Source: G963677445 sp963677445 (GTDB lineage Bacteria; Bacteroidota; Ignavibacteria; Ignavibacteriales; Melioribacteraceae). Taken from it: a DNA stretch of 64,000 nt. Positions 9,284 to 19,977 of the stretch are shown here, piece after piece; position 1 is the first letter of the stretch, and each line of letters starts with the position of its first letter. The position numbers and the translations under genes are program-made. The stretch is from the NCBI GenBank assembly GCA_963677445.2, contig CAXXGF010000080.1:1-64000 (forward strand). Reading direction: 5' to 3'. The notes under the pieces were generated by a model. It searched no databases. It worked only from the letters and a program-made list of their open reading frames with translations, and had not been told where the DNA came from.

Positions 9284-11702
9284 TCATTTTCGATTAGGCA
9301 GCAGGGTCAATTTTTTTTCATTTCCACGAATAGTGTTTACCCTGTTCATATTTATTTCAATCAGTTCACCCTCCATCCAGAGCGGAGCCATATCACTGTA
9401 ATTATCACTTAAAAAATTCCCCGACTCACCTCCCGGAAGTACGCATAACATTGTTTCGGGATCAGCCATGTCGCATATATAACGCATTGCGGCGCCGACA
9501 TTTGTATCGAAAGGTTTGCTGAAGGAGTAACCGCTGTTCATCAGAGTTGTGCCATCTCCTCCAATTTCAAAGGGACCGATATTTATCAGATTATCAAGTA
9601 TTGCCGAGCGATCGGAAAAAGGATGTTTCAGTGTAACACTGTGAACTCTTCCCCATTGCCACTCAGCAGGATTCTCACCTAATGTTTCTTCAAGTTTTTC
9701 CAGCGCCGATAAAAAACTTTTCCTGACGATTTCATCTTTCGTTTCAATTTCTTCGCTGCTTATATTATCCCACCAGCTGTTTTCCTTTTCGGTAAGGACT
9801 TTTTCCAGTATTCTGTTGGGCAGATTTGGAATCATATTAAATTCTTCAAGTAACTTCTCCCCATTTCATCCCCGAAAATCCCTTTAATAAGTTCTATCCG
9901 GTAGTAAGAATATATTGCCGGCGCCTGCATAAATCGATTCATCTCTCCATCCCAGTTCTTAAATAACTTCATAGCGGTTTTAAGATTTTTATCATGTATC
10001 TCGGCATTTCCGAAAGCATCCAGAACCGATTTCACCAAAAAGGAAGCAAAAAGAGATCTTTCATCTCTCTGAATCATCTTAAAATCTTCAGAGTCAAATT
10101 TTTCTTTTTCCGCCAGTTTTTCTTTTATCCGTTTAACACGGGCATCCGGTTCCCACATGTTGGATATATATATTTTCGAATCGCCGACATTATTATTCGC
10201 TGTGGCAATAATTTTTTCACCCGGATTATAAACAGAAGGCATCGATTTAAAGGGCACAAACTTCTTCCAGTCATATTTACTTAATGTGCCGTTATAAATA
10301 AATATTCCGCTTACCGATTTTCTCTGCGGCAGCAAACCGGCAGCGTAATAGCCGATATTACCGGCAGTGTCGGCAAAGAGAAAGTTTTGACCGGGTCCGC
10401 TAAAATCAGTGAGAGCATTTTTTAATCCTTCCCTGCCTGAGGCTTTATTCACCTTTCTTAATGCCGTAATGTTATCGCTAAACCGGTATCCGGTCCAGGA
10501 CATGCTCACAGGAGCATATTCAACACTGTCTTTAAATATCAGGCCGAAAGTATGTATATCATGTACCAGGGGACCCCCGGTGAGTGGAGCGTATCTTAAA
10601 CTCCACAGGTTCACCATCTTTGACATAAATAGTATCTGTGATTATTTCCAGATCAAGCCATTCCTGATCAACCATATATTTAGCGCCTGTTGAATCCAGT
10701 TTTTCGATATAAAAATCGGAATCATCCGCCATCAGATTTGTGGAGCTCCAGCAAATTTCCCTGTTCTGTCCGATTATCACTGCCGGCACACCGGGCACCG
10801 TATATCCCGCGGCGTTCCAGTCACCCCCCGATATTGACACAATATACCAGATTGAAGGTTTGCTAAGCGCGAGATGTGTGTCATTCGCCATCAGCGGTTT
10901 TCCCGATTTCGACTTTTCACCTGATACAACCCAGTTATTTGATCCTGTCATACTGCTTTCAAACGCGAGATATTTACGGAAAAGCCGGTCTGCCTCCACA
11001 ATCCCGTTCGAGATTGGTCCGCTGAATTCAAAAGGACAATCATCAATAACAGCCGCGCCATCAGGCAAAGGGAGAATTTCCCTTAATTTGTCGCACCCTG
11101 TTTTTTCAGCCACACGCGCCATAGCCACATCGGTCCACCAGCCGAGATTAAGCATCCAGGCAAAAAGTTTTTCGATAAGGTAACAATCCTCAGGTTTCCA
11201 ATCCTGCGGATAATAGCCCAATAGACTGAATTCAGGCGGATAAACGCCGTAAGAGATTCTTATATATTCATTTACACCTTCGCTATAAGCCTCAAAAATT
11301 CTTTTTGTGTTATCATCTATTCTGGCATAATTGCTGTCCACAAACCTTTGCATCCCGATAGTCCTGAACATATAATCCACCGGTAAAGCTTCTTCGTTCG
11401 TTACCCTCGGAAATTCTTCCCGAAGCGGCCCTTCTCATCAGGTCCATCTGGAACAGCCTGTCTTGCGCGTGGACAAAACCAAGAGCGAATGCCGCGTCCT
11501 CCTCATTTTCTCCATAGATCAATGGAATGCCATATTCGCCCCGAAATATTTCCACAGGCGAATTTGTGCCGTTAACATTCAGTTCACCCTCAACCTGCGG
11601 CAAACTACGGCCAAGGCCTGTCCGTAATATGAAATAAGAAACAACAATCAGCACAAATACTACTACCGGGATTATAATCGCCGCCTTTAACCATTTATTC
11701 AT
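9284..11702 (-). pseudogene. Penicillin acylase family protein (Ntn hydrolase), three frameshifts
   Basis: The four fragments join into one approximately 800-residue penicillin amidase-like precursor. It has an N-terminal membrane anchor or signal (IIPVVVFVLIVVSYFIL), the alpha-chain words VEIFRGEYGIPLIYGENEED and LGFVHAQDRLFQMDLMRRAASG, and the autocatalytic site with the N-terminal Ser of the beta chain in TGSNNWVVSG. It then has KPLMANDTHLALSKPSIWY, RTHRG-PLVHDI and the catalytic Asn region ISNMWEPDARVKRI. Frameshifts lie near 11,410, in a G-run near 10,572 and near 9,833. Such periplasmic enzymes cleave acylated amides, including quorum signals in some species; substrate unknown here. Divergent from rmuC with about 120 bp between. 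Confidence 0.85.
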
Positions 11703-11821
11703 CTTTTTTTACTACCGGTCCAACTCATTAAACAATTTTTAATATATTCGCATATACAAATATAAAGATTACCTGAGTGAATCTTCCCATTTTCATTTTA
11801 TAAAAAAAATAAAGAGGTCTT

Positions 11822-13247
11822 ATGCCACCCGAAATAGTTTACCTGGCAGCGGCAGTTATGATAATCGCGCTTGTTGTTATGGTCATTGTAATTACCGGAA
11901 GAATGCGCAGAATTGAATCAGCATTAAGTGAATATTCTGAAAAATCGCTGAAAGCTGTGCGTGAAGAATTCAGAACAAATCGTGAAGACAGCGGCAGACA
12001 GGTAAAACTGCAGATGGATGAAATGAGAAACTCGATGAAGATGCTCGGGGATATGATCGGTGATCGCCTTACCGATATTTCAAAACAGCAGCGTTCGAAA
12101 CTGGAAATTTTCACGGAACAGATTTCAAAACTTACCGAGACAAATGAGAAAAATTTGAAAAACTTACAGATAAAGTATCTGCCGAACTGAAAGATATACA
12201 AAAAAATAATGCCGAAAAACTGGAAGAGATGCGCGCTACCGTGGATGAAAAACTTCACGCGACCCTGGAAAAAAGGCTTGGAGAATCTTTCAAACTTGTC
12301 GGTGAAAGACTCGAACTGGTTCATAAGGGACTGGGTGAAATGCAGAATCTCGCTTCCGGTGTGGGTGATCTTAAGAAGGTCCTTACAAATGTAAAATCGC
12401 GCGGCACATGGGGGGAGGTTCAGCTTCAGACTCTTATCGAACAAATACTGGCCCCCTCGCAGTATGAACAGAATGTCAGGACAAAAAAAGGAAGCCGCGA
12501 GCTGGTTGAATTCGCGATAAAACTGCCCGGCAGAAACAAAGATGATAAAGAGGTTGTCTGGCTCCCGATAGACGCTAAATTCCCGATTGAGGATTACCAA
12601 AACTTATCGACGCCAGGGAAGCTGGCGATCAGCAATCCATCGACACATATACAAAAGGGCTTGTAACCCGCATAAAGGAGAAGCTAAAACATCTCAACAA
12701 AATATCTCGATCCTCCCAACACCACCGACTTCGCGATCATGTTCCTCCGGTAGAAGGATTATACGCCGAGGTGCTGAGTGTGCCGGGACTGGCAGAGGTA
12801 GTTCAGAGAGATCACAGGATCATCATGGCCGGCCCGACCAACCTCGCGGCGCTGCTTAACAGTCTGCAAATAGGTTTCAGAACTTTAATTATCGAAAAAC
12901 GCTCCAGTGAAGTCTGGAAACTGCTCGGCGCGGTAAAAACCGAATTCGGCAAATTCGGCGACCTCCTGGAAAAAACCCAGACAAAACTTGAGCAGGCAAG
13001 CAAAGAAATAGGGAACGCGAAGAGTAAATCGAGAACCATTGAACGAAAACTGGGAACAATCCAGGAACTTCCCGAAGCTGAGAGCGCGAAGCTGCTCGGC
13101 GACGGCAACGACAGAATATTGATTTTTATTCTCCCTGTTGTAGAGACAAGGCATGCCTTGTCTCTACGATTTAGACGTCCTTCCTTTACGTTTTCTCCGA
13201 GTAATCTTTTCTTCCACAGTCTTTCTCCTATACCACTGGACCAATAA
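11822..13247 (+). pseudogene. rmuC: DNA recombination protein RmuC, several frameshifts
   Basis: RmuC-family protein: one N-terminal membrane helix (LAAAVMIIALVVMVIVI), a long coiled coil of about 120 residues, then the nuclease-like core GVGDLKKVLTNVKSRGTWGE, ILAPSQYEQNV, WLPIDAKFPIEDYQ, the reconstructed YLDPPNTTDFAIMF, PVEGLYAEVL, and IIMAGPTNLAALLNSLQIGF. These are the conserved RmuC motifs. Frame changes occur near 12,165, 12,600, near 12,665 and near 12,750. The frame after about 13,115 runs through a perfect palindrome to 13,247, so the natural C-terminus probably ends earlier and the tail is read-through. Known role: limits inversions between short inverted repeats. Confidence 0.88.
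13140..13167. repeat. Perfect 28-bp extragenic palindrome
   Basis: The left arm GTAGAGACAAGGCA is followed directly by its exact reverse complement TGCCTTGTCTCTAC. It lies at the end of the rmuC reading frame. Palindromes of this form (GTAGAGAC...GTCTCTAC) are common dispersed elements in several bacterial phyla. It could fold as a transcript hairpin, but no T-run follows, so it is not a clear terminator. Confidence 0.8.
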
Positions 13248-13838
13248 TGCCAAATCGTTTTTATCATTCAAACTTTAATTTTCATGGGAATACCCAATTC
13301 TTAATTCCTCTTTTTTATCCGCCACGAAAGATGTAACTTTTTTTTGGCCTTTTTTTTCCTTGCGCCCCTTGTGACTTCCTTGTGTGCTTTGTGATAAAAC
13401 TGTAATCAGCTCAAACCTCCCCATTGGCCAAATCCGCCGGAAACAAGTGTGAGGGAAAACAATTAAAAAATTTACTACAAAGAATTTGACCATCATCAGG
13501 TAATTAGTTATTTTTGTTTAGACTTAGTCTAAATATAAAATAACGAACGCGAACGCGAAGTTTTATTCATTTTAAACAATTTTAAAACAGGAAATGCGTA
13601 TATTTAGCAGATACAGGTATCTTATTAAAAATAGTGATGATAAGCATCAATTATCGCTGATAATTTCTTCATAATACCCACCGAGTGATATTAGGTGCAA
13701 AAAACAGAATTAAGTCGCGGCGGAAGCCACGACTGCCGGGAGAAGTATATCTTATTGGACGATAAAAGATACAGAGCATCTTGTTTTAATGGCGAGCTCA
13801 ATCACAAAAATAATTCAATAAAAAAACTAAAAAATACT
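13248..13838. other. Intergenic region of about 590 bp
   Basis: No gene is convincing here. Positions 13,310-13,400 hold low-complexity text with CCTTGCGCCCCTTGTGACTT and related words that recur loosely in other intergenic stretches (16,080; 19,690). The ORF on the minus strand here (13,275-13,496) is a translation of that repeat. The 3' half contains an inverted repeat described separately and leads to the porin start at 13,839. Confidence 0.6.
13517..13533. promoter_or_regulatory. Candidate Fur-family operator (7-1-7 inverted repeat)
   Basis: TTTAGACTTAGTCTAAA is a perfect inverted repeat around one central base, containing the 7-1-7 pattern used by Fur, PerR, Irr and Zur regulators. It lies about 305 bp upstream of the porin start and is followed by AT-rich promoter-like sequence. 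The family format is known; the assignment to a specific metal or peroxide regulator is inference. Confidence 0.4.
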
Positions 13839-14950
13839 ATGAAACTAAAACTTGTTTACATCACAACTGCGCTGTTTATCCTGACCTCTAATGAGATCAT
13901 ACACGCGCAGATATTTGAAAAACCGGAAATTGGCGCTCATCTGATCTTACAACTCGAAAGTTTTGACGGAGATGAGATGGCTCCTTTTGCCGGTTATGAA
14001 ACCCCTGTATCCAGATTCAGTATCCGTCACGCTTCAATTGAGGCATCTGGCAAAGCGGGAAATAAATTCGAGTATAATGTGGAAGCGGGCACCGCCACTT
14101 GTCTCGCGGGAGGCCAGTTCACCTTAATGGACGCCTCGTTATTTTATTGACATTTTTCCTTATCTGAAAGTAGGTTTCGCCAAAGGTGAAATTTTAAGGG
14201 GATTTATGTTTTCGCGGGATTGCGGCAGCTTATTAACCGGTGAAAAAACCCGCTTCGCCAAAACCTATGCCCCCTGTCATCCGACAGGCGGAATTATTGA
14301 AACTGGATTATAACTTTGAAAATAATTTCGGACTGCTTTTACAACTGGCCTATCTGAATGGAAAGGAAACGAACAATATTCAGGAGGAGTACGATCAGAA
14401 TGTGGGCATTGTTATCAGAACCCCGGTTAAAGGGTTGGAATTCGCCGGATATTTTAACAGGATAAAAGCAAATTTCGGAACCGGTCCGGCTCCGGAATAT
14501 AAGTTAATCAATGGTGAAGGGAACAGAATGGGATTCGGAGCCGGTTTTGAAAGAAAGAATTTTTCTCTGAAAAGTGAATATTATATGCTGAAAGGATATT
14601 ACAATAATCCCTTTAGCGGAACTCTTTACAAAGATGCCTCCCATACTCAATATATAAATTCGGAAGATATTGAAATGGGCGCGTTTTATATAGAAAGCGG
14701 CTATTCATTCACAACAGAATTAAAAAACCTGCAGTCAGTGCAGCCCTATTTACGTTACCAGACCTGGGATAAAGCGGTCAATGCCTATGGGGATCACCAA
14801 TATTCATACCTGACTATGGGAATAAATTTTTGGCTGGATAAAAAGGAGGAAATTTTTTTCCGGGTAGATTTTGAAAAACCGATTGACGCTCCGGAAGGTA
14901 TTCAAAAGGACGCGTCACTTTTAATTTTAAGATTCCAGAAAGGATTCTGA
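13839..14950 (+). pseudogene. Outer-membrane porin, phosphate-selective porin O/P-like, frameshifted
   Basis: The start at 13,839 gives a signal peptide (KLVYITTALFILTSNEIIHA, cut after AQ). It is followed by porin-like strands: FSIRHASIEASGKAGNKFEY is the usual RRARLxxxG/KFEY segment of OprO/OprP-type porins, and VGFAKGEILRGFMFSRD corresponds to the GKFKxPFGRE...SRD plug segment. The second half has alternating aromatic and polar strands (LLLQLAYLNG, GFGAGFERKNFSLKSEYYML, YSYLTMGINFWL) and ends in the C-terminal aromatic LRFQKGF. Frame breaks lie near 14,148 and near 14,240-14,310. A role in anion or substrate diffusion is likely; the substrate is not known. The upstream Fur-like box might regulate it. 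Confidence 0.7.
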
Positions 14951-14969
14951 TCATAACAGGAGTTTGATA

Positions 14970-15840
14970 ATGAAAAAGATTAAAATAATACTTTTTATAT
15001 TTCTTTTTAGCATATTATTTAATTCAGTTTACGCTGAAAAAGTAACATTCCCCCCTCTTGATGATATGTATACTGATGAAATAAATACCGGTCCAGCATC
15101 CGGTTGACCAGTTATGGGTCGCTAATTACGCGCCAGTAAATAACTACCAGCGGATTATGATGAAATTTGATATCAGCTCCCTGGCCGGACAAAATATTAA
15201 TAAAGCCGAACTGAATATTTACAGGTTCTTTGGATGTCCCTCGGGTGGAGCCACGACTGTAAGGATTTACGCGATTCAGGAAAACTGGGATGAAAATTCA
15301 TGGTCGCCCGAAACTCATATATCTTATGACGCTGATAACCAATACGGATTATATGCTTTTAGCGCCAATGGTATGCACAGCATCGATATTACCTCATTAG
15401 CGCGGGCCTGGGCTGATAGCAGCGTGGTTAATCACGGCCTGGTAATGATAGCCGATGATAACTGCAAATTCGCGAAATGTTATTCAAAAGAGGCTTCAAA
15501 CAGCGAATTCCAGCCATATCTGGAAATTGATTACACTTCTCCGACTAATGTTAAAACCGAAGATCATGATCCCATATTAAAAACTCTGGAGTTATCGGCA
15601 TACCCGAATCCTTTTAATCCTTCAACTAATATTAAAATAGCCCTTAAGAAAGGAAGTAAAATTCACATTAAGGCTTATAACCTGGCAGGGCGGCAGGTTT
15701 CCGAAATTTTTTCCGGTTATCTTGCCTCCGGTAATTATACCTACTCTTTTAAAGGAGATAACCTGGCAGCCGGCGCCTACTTTATCATAGCGGCAACAGA
15801 GGAAACTCAACAGTGTTATAAAATTTTATTGATGAAATAA
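14970..15840 (+). CDS. DNRLRE-type secreted protein with T9SS sorting domain (one frameshift)
   Basis: The ATG at 14,970 follows AGGAG and starts a signal peptide (KIIFLFIFLF-like, ending VYAEK). One indel near 15,090 shifts the frame from INTGPASG to HPVDQLWVANYAPVNNYQRI. The middle has MMKFDISSLAGQNINKAELN, SWSPETHISYD and IDITSLARAWADSSVVNHGL, the beta-sandwich pattern of DNRLRE/CBM96-like modules that often bind or decorate polysaccharide enzymes. The last 80 residues are a T9SS type A tail (AYPNPFNPSTNIKIAL...AAGAYFIIA...KILLMK), so the mature protein is exported and cell-surface attached or released. It is 19 bp downstream of the porin and ends in a strong terminator. Confidence 0.75.
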
Positions 15841-15850
15841 TTATTCAAAA

Positions 15851-15882
15851 TGAAAAGGGGACAAAATTTTGTCCCCTTTTCA
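15851..15882 (+). terminator. Rho-independent terminator, perfect 16-bp arms
   Basis: TGAAAAGGGGACAAAA is immediately followed by its exact reverse complement ending CCCCTTTTCA, 10 bp after the stop of the DNRLRE-like gene. The G/C block is flanked by A and T runs, so it could work in both directions. Confidence 0.8.
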
Positions 15883-16361
15883 TTTACATTGATTAGTCCG
15901 CATGCAATTAAATTCTGCTCGAGATAGATAAGCTAAAAGGTAGCCATCAAAATCCAAATCGGGGTTTTTACTCTTCTCTCTACACTAACCCCTCTTCACT
16001 TCCGGCTTGCCGGTTTATGATTATTTCTTTTGGTCTCTGCTTGTCCTGATCATAATCTCAAAGGAAGAGTCCATTCCTCATTTTTATCCGCATCGGAGGA
16101 TGTAATTCGTAATTTTATTTGGCGGGTTTTGGCGGCCTTTTTCCATTAGAACAGAACCGCAGCATTTATCCCATTCAAACAGGTGAGATTAATCTCACCT
16201 GAAACCAGAGTACATCCTTTAATATATTGAGTATTAATACCACTGTTATTTCCGGCTGTAACAGTTTATGTTGATGATTTTTTAATCAGGGATGAAAGAT
16301 TCCCTTTACTTTTGCTTTAGGCTTTGTTATCTTCAGTCAGCACATTTATTTTGGAGGAGCA
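15883..16361. other. Intergenic region with a perfect palindrome
   Basis: No ORF with coding character. At 16,180-16,201 CAGGTGAGATT is followed directly by its reverse complement, a 22-bp perfect palindrome. A stretch near 16,080-16,145 (TTTTTATCCGC, GATGTAA, TTGGC words) resembles the low-complexity stretch near 13,310. The last 20 bp hold GGAGGAG ahead of the DUF3160 gene, a strong ribosome-binding site. Confidence 0.55.
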
Positions 16362-18923
16362 ATGAAGTACAAACAACTACTACCTGTTCTCTTCTTTGTC
16401 TTAGCCTTATCCGGACACCTGTATCCGCAAAATGGCTTTAACAAAGAAACCTATGATCTGTTTTTACAACAGCATCAAAATCTTACAACCGATCAGTTGC
16501 TGGCGTTGCACCCTGCCGGCATGTTCGAGAACAATTCCGCGAGTATCTGGAATGAATCACTTTATCACGATTCCCTGGAAATTAAATATGAACTGACTCC
16601 CGATGAGTTGTCGCTCATAAAAAACCATGGATTCGTTGTTACAGAAAGGTTGCGCCAGAATACTTTCGGCGAGCAATTTCTTGATATCTGGCATAATGAT
16701 GTGCCTGTATTTATTTCAAGCGACGCTATCCTGCATGCTTTTCACATGTCCTGCGACAGAATTCTGAAGGACACCGAATGCCATTATTTACAGGGGAATC
16801 TGGAGCAATTCCTCGAAGCGTTAAATAGCAGTTTTGGCGCCCTTCACAACAATTATTCAGGCAATCCCGACATGCTTCCTTATCTTCAGGATGTTGATGT
16901 ATTCCTGACTGTGGGGAGAAAACTGCTTGATAATTCAGCGCAGCCTCATTATTCTGCGAGCAATTCCGCTATATCTGAATTGATAGGCTGCATCATGGCC
17001 GAAGAGTATAAGGAAATTCCTTTCTTTTCAGAAATAATCAGGAAAATTGATTTCAGCCAGTTTAAACCGCGCGGACATTATGTCGACCAGATGTTTCCTG
17101 AGCTGGAGAATTATTTCCGGGCAATGATGTGGTTCGGAAGAAGTGAGCTCTACCTGCTCGCTCCGATCAGTGATGATCCAAAACCGACACCTGAAGATAT
17201 CCGGCGGCAGACCATTATGTCCTACCTTATCAGGGAACTGATTGATATTGCCGGTCAGCAGAGTGAATTTGACGAAATCGACACCGTCATTCAGGCTTTT
17301 GTCGGTGAGCAGGATAATGTTACAATCGCTAACCTGGATAAATTAAAGCAGTTATCAGGATTCCAGAACACCTCTTCCCTGCTCGATATGGAAACACTGA
17401 CAACTTTCCAGGATACACTGAAAAACCAGCCCTTCGCCTGGCAGAAAATACTCTCCCAGTGCCTGAGCCGCGATCCTTTCAGCCCCGACAGCATTGTGCC
17501 CGCGTCAGCCTTTATGCTTTTCGGACAAAGATTTGTCGTTGACTCTTATATCACCGGCGGAGTGGTTTATGACAGAATTGAATATGAAGGAAATCTTATT
17601 TTGCGTATGCTTCCCGATCTGCTGGATGTCCTCTTTGCTTTGGGCAATGACGCGGCGGGACAAATACTTATTCCGGAACTCAACCAGTATCATTACGGGA
17701 CCAACCTCGCGGCTTTGCGTTATCTCGTGGAAAATTACGGCCCCGATTTCTGGGACCTCTCGGTTTATAATATGTGGCTCGACGCTATAAGAACACTCAA
17801 TCCCCCCGAAGACCGTTCAGAGCTTCCCCCGTTTATGCAGACAGCCGCCTGGTGGCAGATGAAACTCAATTCACAGCTCGCCTCCTGGACCGAACTGCGG
17901 CATGATAATCTGCTTTACGCGAAACAGTCTTATTCGGGAATACCGATATGTTCTTATCCCCATAGTTATGTTGAACCGGTTCCACAGTTTTATGCCCGCT
18001 TAAAAGATATGGCATATAAAACAAATGAAAAACTCACCGGCACAGGAATACCATATATTACCATGATTACAAATTATTTTGAAACATTCATGGCAACAAT
18101 GGACACACTCGAATCAGTCGCCCAAAAGGAACTGGAAGGCACAGCGCTCACCGATGAGGAGAGATCATTCCTGGCGGGAATGCTCTTTGAAACACAGGTG
18201 GGATGCGCCCCCACAGGTTACAGCGGCTGGTACGCGAAAATGTTTTATTATGATGAACCGATGGGGCAGGACGGCCTTCTCAAAAAAGATTTTCTCGTTG
18301 CCGATTACCATACATCCCCGGGGGATGAGGGTGGATCAATCATCGGCTGGGTGGCCCACGCGGGAACAGGTCCGGTTGAACTGGCCTTCCTCGCCGCCGA
18401 AACTCCAGATGGAGAGAAAGTTGCCTTTGTTGGTCCTGTATCATCATATTATGAATATACAACAACCAATTTCCTGCGGCTCACAGATGATGAATGGGAT
18501 GAATCTTACCTCGCCCTCTCTTTGCGCCCCGACTGGGTTAACCTTTACCTGGCCAATACTGAGGGAAATAAAATGGATCCGGGCACAAACCTGATTACAT
18601 TATTCGATCCTGAAGAAGATAAACCTACAATTCCCGCAACTCATATAACGGCTCAGAATTACCCCAATCCCTTTAATCCCGAAACACTGATTAAATTCAC
18701 CATTCCGGGAAGTGAAACCGGCGCGAGAACCACCCTGAAAATCTTTGACATCCGGGGGAGGGAGATCGCTACTCTTGTAAATAAAGAAATTCCCGCGGGC
18801 AATTATCTAACCAAATGGAATGGCCGCGACGCCTCCAACCACCCTGTAGCCAGCGGTGTGTATATATATGAAATCAGGTGCGGCTCAAAAAAATTCGCCG
18901 GAAAAATGAATTTGTTGAAGTAA
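16362..18923 (+). CDS. DUF3160 domain-containing secreted protein with T9SS sorting domain
   Basis: The 853-residue protein starts after GGAGGAG with a signal peptide (LLPVLFFVLALSGHLYPQ). Residues about 60-680 form the DUF3160 family body: TPDELSLIKNHGFVVTERLR, DIWHNDVPVFISSDAILHAF, VFLTVGRKLL, WFGRSELYLLAPIS, FMLFGQRFVVDSYI, YLVENYGPDFWDLSVYNMWL, WTELRHDNLLYAKQSY and the MFYYDEPMGQDGLLKKDFLV stretch. The biochemical role of DUF3160 is not established. The last 85 residues are a FlgD-like T9SS tail (NYPNPFNPETLIKF, VYIYEIR, MNLLK). Intact, unlike several neighbours, and followed by a terminator. Confidence 0.88.
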   Translation: MKYKQLLPVLFFVLALSGHLYPQNGFNKETYDLFLQQHQNLTTDQLLALHPAGMFENNSASIWNESLYHDSLEIKYELTPDELSLIKNHGFVVTERLRQNTFGEQFLDIWHNDVPVFISSDAILHAFHMSCDRILKDTECHYLQGNLEQFLEALNSSFGALHNNYSGNPDMLPYLQDVDVFLTVGRKLLDNSAQPHYSASNSAISELIGCIMAEEYKEIPFFSEIIRKIDFSQFKPRGHYVDQMFPELENYFRAMMWFGRSELYLLAPISDDPKPTPEDIRRQTIMSYLIRELIDIAGQQSEFDEIDTVIQAFVGEQDNVTIANLDKLKQLSGFQNTSSLLDMETLTTFQDTLKNQPFAWQKILSQCLSRDPFSPDSIVPASAFMLFGQRFVVDSYITGGVVYDRIEYEGNLILRMLPDLLDVLFALGNDAAGQILIPELNQYHYGTNLAALRYLVENYGPDFWDLSVYNMWLDAIRTLNPPEDRSELPPFMQTAAWWQMKLNSQLASWTELRHDNLLYAKQSYSGIPICSYPHSYVEPVPQFYARLKDMAYKTNEKLTGTGIPYITMITNYFETFMATMDTLESVAQKELEGTALTDEERSFLAGMLFETQVGCAPTGYSGWYAKMFYYDEPMGQDGLLKKDFLVADYHTSPGDEGGSIIGWVAHAGTGPVELAFLAAETPDGEKVAFVGPVSSYYEYTTTNFLRLTDDEWDESYLALSLRPDWVNLYLANTEGNKMDPGTNLITLFDPEEDKPTIPATHITAQNYPNPFNPETLIKFTIPGSETGARTTLKIFDIRGREIATLVNKEIPAGNYLTKWNGRDASNHPVASGVYIYEIRCGSKKFAGKMNLLK

Positions 18924-18945
18924 CCAGTTAAAAATATTAAAATTT

Positions 18946-18970
18946 AAGGGGCCACGCGCCCCTTTTTTAT
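18946..18970 (+). terminator. Rho-independent terminator
   Basis: AAGGGGC, a five-base loop CACGC, then GCCCCTT followed by further T residues, 23 bp after the DUF3160 stop. Confidence 0.85.
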
Positions 18971-19977
18971 TACCCTAGAATCATAATCTGGCAAGCCAGA
19001 ACCAAACTAATTCTGTCCGCCTGTTCGCCGCGGAGAATCCCTGCCGGGATTCATATTAATCTGATTTAATATTCACTTGAAGATAATCATTAATATTCAG
19101 AAAAAGTCCCGTTAGGGACAACAGATAATAGCCCCACAATTCATTGTGGGGTAATAGGTTAGGGAGAGATTCTATAGTCCCGCCAGGGACGACAGATAGC
19201 CTATTAAAATAAATATGAATGGCAGGCTAAAAAACTTTGCCATTTTGCGTAGAATTTTACTGCTAACGGAATAATCGTAATCCCGCCCGCCGGGAAAACT
19301 GATCAACACCCAAATAATAACCAACCTTAAAATCCCTTCCCTGATCTTTTTGAAGCGATACCGATACCGATACCGAAAATCTTTTAAATCCTTTAATCAT
19401 GATTCAGACATCTTTTTCAGTGTAAAACTGTTGGAACTTTTCCTTTGGCCGAATAAGGTGAATAAGTTTTAGTTTTATGGGTGTAATTTGACAGCAACAA
19501 TATAGCAGGGGCGATAACTTAACGAAAATAATTCAATGTTTCGAGATCGAAATCCCCTCCCCTTGAGATTTTAAGGGGAGGACGGGAGGGGTTTGATCTA
19601 CCTTGAGATTTCTATAATTGTTGAGAAGTCAAAATATCCGTAAAAAAAAACTGGCTTTTTCTATGCGGGCTTTGCGTTTTCTTTTCCTTTGCGCTCTTTG
19701 CGTGGAACTCGCTCCCGGGATAATTAAATATAATCATTAAAGTCTGTTAAGCTTTTTGTGGAATTCAGCGCCCACTTTCCCATCTAAAACTGTAGTAAAC
19801 CAAATTCTTTGAATTATTAATTCTTCATTATTAATTATTAATTGCAACTTAGCCATTTTACGCAGAATTTGTTTTCTTATGTACTACTTTAACTCTGATT
19901 CTTTTTCCCTTGCATTTATAGTTTATTTCAAGTAACTTTATTCATAGATAGTAATTATCATACATTTGGAGGAGGCC
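18971..19977. repeat. One-kilobase intergenic region of short dispersed hairpin repeats
   Basis: No coding sequence found. It contains two GTCCC-N4-GGGAC mini-hairpins followed by ACAGAT (19,106-19,119 and 19,177-19,190), with a CCCCACAAT-TC-ATTGTGGGG hairpin between them (19,132-19,151). A GCCATTTTGCGTAGAATTTT-type word at 19,237 recurs loosely at 19,852 and 58,458. CGATAC hexamer repeats lie near 19,357-19,376, and a larger hairpin CCTCCCCTT...AAGGGGAGG at 19,556-19,581. An AT-rich AATTATTAATT tract lies near 19,810-19,840. The final GGAGGAGG precedes the next start. Confidence 0.65.

Noticed and set aside
11839..12600. 253-codon minus-strand ORF opposite rmuC
   Set aside because: It is the antisense shadow of the RmuC coiled-coil, which has clear family motifs on the plus strand.
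13275..13496. Minus-strand ORF of 73 codons
   Set aside because: It is a translation of intergenic low-complexity text that recurs elsewhere; no ribosome-binding site and no protein-like composition.
19350..19380. CGATAC hexamer run as a CRISPR or phase-variation tract
   Set aside because: Only about three units, no spacers, and not in or next to a coding sequence; too short to support either claim.
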